Assembly: GCF_014207935.1 (NCBI RefSeq)
Contig: NZ_JACHLL010000004.1
Location: forward strand, 124,001-188,000
Length of the DNA stretch: 64,000 bases
Source: Pseudomonas fluvialis
GTDB taxonomy: Bacteria > Pseudomonadota > Gammaproteobacteria > Pseudomonadales > Pseudomonadaceae
Direction: 5' to 3'
This document shows, in pieces, positions 58,234 through 64,000 of the stretch; position 1 is the first letter of the stretch; each line of letters starts with the position of its first letter. The notes beneath the pieces are model-generated. The model was not told the origin of the DNA. It made no database searches and saw only the letters and a list, made by a program, of their open reading frames with translations. The position numbers and the translations under genes are program-made.

Positions 58234-58534
58234 CCCACTGAGCGGAAGAGTTCAGAAGAACCTCTTACGCCGGGCGTTGATAGCCAAGCAACATGTGATC
58301 CCTTGAGAAATTGCAAGGCCTGCATAGGCCTTGCAATGGGTCTTGGGGCAGGCAATAGCGCAATGGGTTAAGGTCGCTCCCGCATGATCTTTAGGCATAG
58401 ATCAGCTGCAAGACGCTGCCCGCAGCAATGCCCCCTGAGACTGAAACTCGCAATTGCCATGTTCTTGCCAGCAAGCGTGCTCTCAGGCATCTACTGACCA
58501 ACTGGTTCGCACGCCAGCGGTGTTCCGCTAACGA
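58234..58534. other. 301-base intergenic region with a perfect hairpin
   Basis: No gene is supported. The only strong structure is the 12-bp perfect inverted repeat at 58310-58337, annotated separately. Confidence 0.6.
58310..58337. repeat. perfect 12-bp inverted repeat (hairpin)
   Basis: The arms ATTGCAAGGCCT and AGGCCTTGCAAT are fully complementary around a GCAT loop. The following bases GGGTCTTGGGG are not a U-run, so it is a weak candidate for a terminator of either convergent gene; a protein-binding palindrome or RNA-stability hairpin is equally possible. Confidence 0.6.
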
Positions 58535-60190
58535 CTAAGGCGCAAGCTTGCGCTTGAGCGCTTGCGCCAATGGCCGCGGCAGGCTCGGCAGCGAACGCAG
58601 CAGCCAGGGCAACACACGGCGCTTGGCGCCGCTGAGCGACTCGGGCACCAGCGCTTCGATCAAGTGCGGGCCGGGGGTGGCCAAGGCATATTCCAGCGCC
58701 TTGGTGAAGTCCTCGGCGCTGTTGGTGCGTACCGCGTGCACGCCCATGCCCTGGGCCAGCTGGGCAAAGTTCAGGCGCGGCCCGTCCAGATCCAGTTGCG
58801 CACGTGCCTTGTCGCCGCCACCGCCTGCCCCCACGCGCTCCAACTCGACGTTGAGCACCGAATAGCTGGCGTTGTTGAAGATGATGCTGATCACGTGCAG
58901 ATTCTCGCGGGCCATACTCCACAGCGCCTGGATGGTGTACATCGCGGTGCCGTCACCAATAAGAGCGACCACCGGCCGGTCCGGGCAGGCCACGGCTGCA
59001 CCGACAGCATTGGGCAGCCCCTGGCCGATGGCTCCCCCTGTCAGAGTGATCAGGTCGTGACGCGGGCAGCCTGCAGTCATCGCGCCGAGCATCAGCCCTG
59101 AGGTGATGGCTTCGTCGATCAGGATGGCATTTTCCGGCAGCAGATGGCCGACTGCCTTGCACACCTTGGGCGCGGTCAGTTTGCCCCGTGGCCGACCGGG
59201 GCGCTGGACAGTTTGCAGTTGTGGCTGAGCCTGGTTTGCCCCCAGGGCGGCAGCCAGCTTCGACAGGCTGGCCGCTGCGTCCTGCTCGGGTGTCGTCAGG
59301 GTATGTACGGTGCAGCTGGAGGGCACCAGATAGCTCGGTTTTCCGGGGTAGGCAAAGAAGGACACCGGCGCCTTCGCATCGACCAGAATCAGCTGCTGAA
59401 TGTCTGCCAGCTGCACTCCGGCCATCTCCGCCAGGTAGGCGATACGCTCGACCGACGGCAAACCGGCACCACGCGTCAGGCGAGTGGGGAAGACTTCGGC
59501 GAGCAACTTGACCCCGGCATGGGCGGCAATTCGCGCGGCGGCCAGTAGGCCCGGTTCGCGCAGCGCCTGGCCGCCAAGTAGCAGCGCGGTCTTGCCGCCA
59601 GTTTGAATGGCCCGGGCGATTGCCTGCACAACGGCGTCATCGGCCTCCGGTGCGGCGCGCCGAGCGGGCATGGCGCAAGGCTGCCCTCCTTCGCCCCAAG
59701 ACACGTCGGCCGGCAGGATCAGCGTGGCCACCTGGCCCGGCAAGCCCTGGGCCGCCTGCACCGCGTCCACCGCGTCCTGGCTCAGCTGCGCGGTACTGGC
59801 GCTGGTACGCACGAAACCCGGCGAGACGTTACGCGCCACGGTTTCAATGTCTGACTGCAACTGCGCATCGTACTGAGTGTGGTAGCTGGCATGGTCGCCA
59901 ACGATGTTGACCACCGGCACCCGGCCCTTGCGCGCGTTGTGCAGGTTGGCCAGGCCATTGCCCAGGCCGCAGCCCAGGTGCAACAGCGTGGCGGCCGGTT
60001 TGTCGGCCATCCGTGCATAACCATCGGCAGCGCCGGTGGCCACCCCTTCGAACAGGGCGAGTACGGCACGCATGCGCGGCTCACTGTCGAGTGCGGCGAC
60101 GAAGTGCATTTCACTGGTGCCGGGGTTGGTGAAGCAGACCTCGATGCCGGCATCGGCCAGGGTCTGCAGCAAGGCTTGGGCTCCGTTCAT
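58535..60190 (-). CDS. ThDP-dependent enzyme, benzoylformate-decarboxylase-like
   Basis: A 551-residue thiamine-diphosphate enzyme of the acetolactate-synthase/MdlC superfamily. The activating Glu is E48 (LFEGVATG); His71 (LLHLGCGLGN) falls where benzoylformate decarboxylase has its catalytic His70; the ThDP/Mg site is GDGTAMY...FNNASYSVLN. Synthases usually lack this His. It probably decarboxylates a 2-oxo acid produced by the adjacent FMN dehydrogenase. Its start overlaps that gene's stop by 4 bases. Substrate unknown; annotation as acetolactate synthase large subunit would be a common but probably wrong transfer. Confidence 0.82.
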   Translation of the reverse strand: MNGAQALLQTLADAGIEVCFTNPGTSEMHFVAALDSEPRMRAVLALFEGVATGAADGYARMADKPAATLLHLGCGLGNGLANLHNARKGRVPVVNIVGDHASYHTQYDAQLQSDIETVARNVSPGFVRTSASTAQLSQDAVDAVQAAQGLPGQVATLILPADVSWGEGGQPCAMPARRAAPEADDAVVQAIARAIQTGGKTALLLGGQALREPGLLAAARIAAHAGVKLLAEVFPTRLTRGAGLPSVERIAYLAEMAGVQLADIQQLILVDAKAPVSFFAYPGKPSYLVPSSCTVHTLTTPEQDAAASLSKLAAALGANQAQPQLQTVQRPGRPRGKLTAPKVCKAVGHLLPENAILIDEAITSGLMLGAMTAGCPRHDLITLTGGAIGQGLPNAVGAAVACPDRPVVALIGDGTAMYTIQALWSMARENLHVISIIFNNASYSVLNVELERVGAGGGGDKARAQLDLDGPRLNFAQLAQGMGVHAVRTNSAEDFTKALEYALATPGPHLIEALVPESLSGAKRRVLPWLLRSLPSLPRPLAQALKRKLAP

Positions 60191-61341
60191 GGGCGCTCCT
60201 GTGGGGTGATCAGATGACTGGGATTGATGTCGGCAATGCGGGTGACGCCGGCTAGCGTCATGGTCAACAGCAGCTCACGCTGCCAATGGGCGAGGAGCTG
60301 GGTCACGCCGGCCTGCCCCTGCGCGGCCAGGGCCCAGATCCAGGGCCGACCAACGAGTACGCCGCGCGCGCCAAGCGCGAGGGCCTTGAAGACATCCACG
60401 CCACTGCGCACACCGCCGTCCATCAGTAGTTCGGTCTGGCTGCCGACCGCACGGGCGATGGCGGGCAGCGCGGCAATACTGGCAGGGGCCGTGTCGAGCT
60501 GGCGGCCGCCATGATTGGAAACAACGATGCCATCGGCCCCGCTGGCCACGGCGGCACGGGCGTCGTCCACCTCCAGGATGCCCTTGAGCAGCAGTTTTCC
60601 CGGCCATTGGCCGCGCAGCCAGTCGATGTCGCGCCAGGTCACGCCGGGGTCGAACTGCGCGTCGATCCAGGCCTTGAAGGCATTCAGGTCGCGTCCGTCG
60701 GGCACCTGCTGGTGCAAATTGCCAAAGCTCAGCGGCCGGCCGCCGATGACCACCTCACGCACCCAGCCGGGGCTCGCCAGCACTTGCCGAGCGCGCAGCA
60801 GCGCGGCCCGCGCACCGCTGGCGGCCATGCCGTTGCGCACATCGCGCCAGCGCATGCCGGGCAAGGGCAGATCGACGGTGAACACCAGGGTGCGACAACC
60901 GCCGGCCCAGGCTGCATCGAGCAAGGCGCGAACGGCACCACGGTCGCGCAGCATGTAGAGCTGGAACCAGGGGGCTTGCCCGGTGGCGGCCACCACCTCG
61001 ACCAGCGGACAGATGCCGACAGTGGACAGTGTGAACGGTACGCCAGCGGCCAACGCAGCGCGCGCAGCCTGAACCTCCCCCCGGCGCGCCATCAGGCCCG
61101 CCAAGCCCACCGGAGCCAGGGCCACAGGCATTGCACAAGCCTGTCCGGCGAGCTGGCTGCGGGTATCAACGTCTGACACATCGACCAGCACACGCTGGCG
61201 CAGCCGGATGTCGGCAAAGTCGGCGACATTGGCGGCCAGCGTGACCTCGTCGCCCGCGCCGCCCTCCACATAGTCGAACAGAAAGCGCGGTAAGCGGCGT
61301 TGCGCCAGAAGGCGCCAGTCGGCAGCAGTGGCTGGGTACAT
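60187..61341 (-). CDS. FMN-dependent 2-hydroxy-acid dehydrogenase (LldD/MdlB-like)
   Basis: A 384-residue flavoenzyme of the alpha-hydroxy-acid oxidase family: [30 protein letters not shown] with catalytic His277, and GARGVLVGRPWIW. The start at 61341 is preceded by GGGAG and gives MYPATAADWRLLAQRRLPRFL, collinear with LldD. Paired with a benzoylformate-decarboxylase-like gene it resembles the mdlB-mdlC logic of mandelate catabolism, but the natural substrate could be another 2-hydroxy acid. It is clearly a paralogue of the LldD at 975-2129. Confidence 0.88.
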   Translation of the reverse strand: MYPATAADWRLLAQRRLPRFLFDYVEGGAGDEVTLAANVADFADIRLRQRVLVDVSDVDTRSQLAGQACAMPVALAPVGLAGLMARRGEVQAARAALAAGVPFTLSTVGICPLVEVVAATGQAPWFQLYMLRDRGAVRALLDAAWAGGCRTLVFTVDLPLPGMRWRDVRNGMAASGARAALLRARQVLASPGWVREVVIGGRPLSFGNLHQQVPDGRDLNAFKAWIDAQFDPGVTWRDIDWLRGQWPGKLLLKGILEVDDARAAVASGADGIVVSNHGGRQLDTAPASIAALPAIARAVGSQTELLMDGGVRSGVDVFKALALGARGVLVGRPWIWALAAQGQAGVTQLLAHWQRELLLTMTLAGVTRIADINPSHLITPQERP

Positions 61342-61351
61342 GGGCGACTCC

Positions 61352-62971
61352 CTAACTGTTTGCAGCGGCACGGATAATGGCGCGCGCTGCCGCACGGGCG
61401 GTCATGATGCAAGCAGGCAGGAAGGTGCCTTCCAGTGAGCGCTTGCCGCTGGCTCCACCGCCACCAAAACCGGCCGCCTCGCCAACGCAGTAAAGACCTG
61501 GCACCGGCTGCTGGCGAGCATCCAGTACCCGGCTGTGCAGATCGGTCTTCAGGCCCCCGAGGCTCTTGCGGGTGATCAGTTGCATATGAATGGCGATGAA
61601 GGGGCCGGCACCGGGCTTTTGCAGGGGAGCCGGCTTGCAGGTACGCAAGCGGTCCGGTCCCCACTGCCGCGCATGCAGGATGCGGCGAATCTGGTCGTCG
61701 TTGTGCAGGCGCTGGCCGTTGCTGAAGTTGGCGTCAAAGGCATCGGCAGTGGCCTGCAGCCTGGCAGGGTCGATGTCGTGCGAGGCGGTGAGCGCATTCA
61801 TCTTGGCGGCCAGCCCGGTCAGGCTGTCGTCCACGATGAAGTACGGGCTTTCCCTCTGCATCTGGCGCACCAGACGATGGTTGCCCAGTAGAGTCTCCGT
61901 GAGGAAGCGGATGAACTGCTTGTCGCGAATGCGCTGGTTATGCTCCGCCCCGGAAATGGCGAACTCCTTGGCGGCAATCCGCCAGTTGAGCAGATGCCAG
62001 GTCCAGGGCTTTTCCTGCTGTGCCACGCGCTGGCACATCCAGTGGGTGTCAAACCCGGTGACCAAAGGCTGCGGCCCGATGCGCTCACCTCGGTGGTTAA
62101 GCCATAGCGCCGACTTGCAGGGAATGGTCGACAAGCCATGGCCGGCAAAATGCGGATACGGGTGTGGAAAGCCCGCGGCGTAGTTCCACATCTCGCCGAC
62201 ATGGCTAATCTGCGCACCGAGTTTTTCAGCGGCCCAGTGGTGCAACTGGCCATCGGCCAGTGGATGCGCGCCATTGAGCATGGTCTCTGGCAGGGGGCGC
62301 TCTTTCGGCCAGTTGGCCCGGCATTCGGCGTGACTGCCATTGATACCGCCCATGGCCAGTACCACCACCGGCGCTCGGCAATACACGATCTCACCGCTCG
62401 CCTCATTGATCGCGCTGGCACCACTCAGCTTGCCGGCCGTGTGCTCTAGTCCGGTCACCCGATGCCGGTGCAACAGGGTCAGGCGCCCATCGTGGTTGGC
62501 GCGGTGCAGAGCCGCCACCAGGCAGCGCACCAGCTCACGCGAGGTACCCCACACCACGTGGTAGCGCGGCAGACTATTACCGTCTCCATTCAGGCCACGC
62601 TCCACCCAGTTCACCGCCGGCATGAACCTGATGCCTTCGGTCTTCAGCCAGTCGTACACTTCGCTGCGCGAATGCTCGACGTAGTAGCGCGCCCATTGCC
62701 GCGGCCATTCGTCCTCCGGCTCCAGCTCGCCAAACTGCAGCCAGTCGTGCAGGGCTCGCTCAGGCGTGTCCGGAATGCCCATAGCCTCCTGCAATGGCGT
62801 ACCCACCAGGGCCATACCGCCAAAAGCCCAGAGCGCCAGGCCGCCGAGACGCTCAGGAGTATCGCGGTCGATCAGCACAACCCGCTGGCCGGAGCGCAGC
62901 AACTCCAATGCCGTGACGATGCCTGCCAGCCCTCCCCCTACCACCACCGCATCGGTCTGCAACGCTGCCAT
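61352..62971 (-). CDS. FAD-binding dehydrogenase (3-ketosteroid dehydrogenase/fumarate-reductase family)
   Basis: A 539-residue flavoprotein of the FAD_binding_2 family. The Rossmann motif DAVVVGGGLAGIVTALELL is followed by VVLIDRD, and the C-terminus carries GLYCVGEAAGFGGGGASGKRSLEG, typical of the KsdD-like group annotated as putative FAD-binding dehydrogenase. No signal peptide or haem motif, so cytosolic. It is the first gene of the leftward operon, 10 bases before the FMN dehydrogenase. The reaction is unknown; desaturation or reduction of the pathway substrate is possible. Confidence 0.85.
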   Translation of the reverse strand: MAALQTDAVVVGGGLAGIVTALELLRSGQRVVLIDRDTPERLGGLALWAFGGMALVGTPLQEAMGIPDTPERALHDWLQFGELEPEDEWPRQWARYYVEHSRSEVYDWLKTEGIRFMPAVNWVERGLNGDGNSLPRYHVVWGTSRELVRCLVAALHRANHDGRLTLLHRHRVTGLEHTAGKLSGASAINEASGEIVYCRAPVVVLAMGGINGSHAECRANWPKERPLPETMLNGAHPLADGQLHHWAAEKLGAQISHVGEMWNYAAGFPHPYPHFAGHGLSTIPCKSALWLNHRGERIGPQPLVTGFDTHWMCQRVAQQEKPWTWHLLNWRIAAKEFAISGAEHNQRIRDKQFIRFLTETLLGNHRLVRQMQRESPYFIVDDSLTGLAAKMNALTASHDIDPARLQATADAFDANFSNGQRLHNDDQIRRILHARQWGPDRLRTCKPAPLQKPGAGPFIAIHMQLITRKSLGGLKTDLHSRVLDARQQPVPGLYCVGEAAGFGGGGASGKRSLEGTFLPACIMTARAAARAIIRAAANS

Positions 62972-63079
62972 CGGCTTGCCTCCGTCAATGGCGACGCGAG
63001 AAAGCCTCGTGCGTTGCCTTGTTGTTAACCACGATACTCGCTAACGTACTTTTCGAATTGACTTCATAGGCCATCGACA

Positions 63080-64000
63080 ATGACTCTGCAGGCCACTGTT
63101 TCCATTAGCTGGGTCAACACCGTGCTGGCTGCCGCCGAGCAGCAAGGCGTGGCGCGGGAAGTCCTGCTGGCCCAGGCCGGTATTGCCGCCCAGGAGCTGG
63201 ATGCCGAGCGCTGGCCGATCGACCACATCACTCGTTTGTGGTGCGCTGCCGCGCGTTGCACGAAGGACGCGGGCTTTGGCCTGAAGGTCGGCGCCGGCGT
63301 GGGGCCTGCCAGCTTCAACGTGGTCAGCTTCCTGCTGCAATCGGCGCCCACGCTGCGCGAGGCCTTTGCCCTGGTGCAGCAGTGCCAGAGCCTGATCAGT
63401 GACGGCGGGCGTTTTCAGACCATTGCCGGCGCGGATTCCTGCTGGGTGGTTTATCACCCGAGCCAGGGCGAGCTGGCCTTCAGCCCGCACCAGATTGAGG
63501 CGGTGCTGGCGGCCGTGGTGGTGTTCACCCGCTGGGTTACAGGGACCTCGCTGCGGCCGCTGGCCGTACAGTTCAGCCAGGCACGACTGGGGCCGCTGAC
63601 GGGCTACCGCGAAGTGTTCCGCTGCCCGGTGACCTTCGAACAGGCGTTCAGCGGCGTGCTAGTGACGAACGCGCTGCTCGACACTCCTCTACCGCAGGCC
63701 GATGCGCAGTTGGCTCAGGTACTGCACGAGCACGCACGCGAACGCCTGGCGGCCCTGGCCACGCGCACCGAACTGGGGCCGGCTTTGCGGGCCTGGATCG
63801 CCGGTCAGCTACACGCTCACCTACCCACGCGCGCACAGGCGGCGCGGGTGCTCGGCCTGACCGAGCGCACGTTGGCGCGGCGCCTGCAAGCGCAAGGACT
63901 GAGCTTTTCCGGCTTGCTTGATGAGGCACGGCGCGAAGCGGCGCTGCAGGCGTTGGCCCACTCGCAGCGCTCCCTGGCGGAGATCGGCCAGGCTCTGGGC
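63080..64000 (+). CDS. AraC-family regulator (3' end outside window)
   Basis: The first 307 codons of a regulator beginning MTLQATVSISWVNTVLAAAEQQG. The N-terminal half matches the arabinose-binding-like domain of the OruR/ArgR-type AraC group (GFGLKVGAGVGPASFNVVSFLLQSAPTLREAFALVQ); the helix-turn-helix region is beginning at the end (QAARVLGLTERTLARRLQAQGLSF, then SQRSLAEIGQALG). The frame is open to the window edge. It is divergent from the flavoenzyme operon across a 108-base gap and is its likely activator; inferred from position. Confidence 0.85.
   Translation, partial: MTLQATVSISWVNTVLAAAEQQGVAREVLLAQAGIAAQELDAERWPIDHITRLWCAAARCTKDAGFGLKVGAGVGPASFNVVSFLLQSAPTLREAFALVQQCQSLISDGGRFQTIAGADSCWVVYHPSQGELAFSPHQIEAVLAAVVVFTRWVTGTSLRPLAVQFSQARLGPLTGYREVFRCPVTFEQAFSGVLVTNALLDTPLPQADAQLAQVLHEHARERLAALATRTELGPALRAWIAGQLHAHLPTRAQAARVLGLTERTLARRLQAQGLSFSGLLDEARREAALQALAHSQRSLAEIGQALG

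Noticed and set aside
61092..61664. 190-codon minus-strand frame between the flavoenzyme and FMN dehydrogenase genes
   Set aside because: It overlaps both well-supported genes in a different frame, and its translation shows no family features.

Overview
The window looks like a Pseudomonas chromosome (P. aeruginosa-like gammaproteobacterium). By eye the DNA is GC-rich throughout. From about 8.4 to 51.8 kb the order of housekeeping genes follows the arrangement I remember from P. aeruginosa: miaB-ybeZ-ybeY-corC-lnt, leuS-lptE-holA, lipA/lipB-ybeD-dac-rlpA-mltB-rodA-mrdA-rlmH-rsfS-nadD-proA, then mpg, lrgAB, ubiX-mpl and ppa. That synteny comes from memory and was not computed. No rRNA, tRNA or CRISPR was seen.

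0-8.4 kb is catabolic. A lactate operon (lldP partial, lldD, FAD/Fe-S D-lactate dehydrogenase) is followed by a small secreted protein and a divergent pair: an SdsA-type alkylsulfatase with a lipobox, and a LysR regulator. 8.4-24 kb holds RNA modification and ribosome factors, lipoprotein acylation (lnt), LPS assembly (lptE), leuS, holA, the ribosome-rescue gene arfA with an intragenic hairpin, a lytic transglycosylase and lipoate synthesis. 24-33 kb is one leftward block for cell-wall elongation and septation (D,D-carboxypeptidase, RlpA, MltB, RodA, PBP2) followed by rlmH-rsfS-nadD-proA.

33.2-51.8 kb mixes DNA repair (mpg), membrane proteins (DedA-PAP2 fusion, LrgAB, a second DedA), a hydrolase with a PilZ-like tail, a MORN-repeat lipoprotein with a caspase/legumain-like domain, an FtsH-type protease, ubiX-mpl, a fused degenerate PP2C/kinase membrane protein, an MtfA-like peptidase and ppa.

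51.86 to about 57.8 kb is a small genomic island directly behind the ppa terminator: a P4-type integrase, a ProQ/FinO-domain protein, and an overlapping two-gene operon on the minus strand encoding an alpha-helical repeat-like protein and a protein with an N-terminal Mrr-like (PD-(D/E)XK) nuclease domain. Base composition is visibly lower in GC than the flanks. I do not recognise this pair as a named system; it is the best candidate here for an undescribed, probably defensive, system.

58.5-64 kb is a second catabolic cluster: a flavin-dependent dehydrogenase, an FMN 2-hydroxy-acid dehydrogenase (paralogue of the LldD at the other end) and a benzoylformate-decarboxylase-like ThDP enzyme, read leftward as an operon, with a divergent AraC regulator cut off by the window end. 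The logic resembles a mandelate-type route (2-hydroxy acid to 2-oxo acid to aldehyde) for an unknown substrate.
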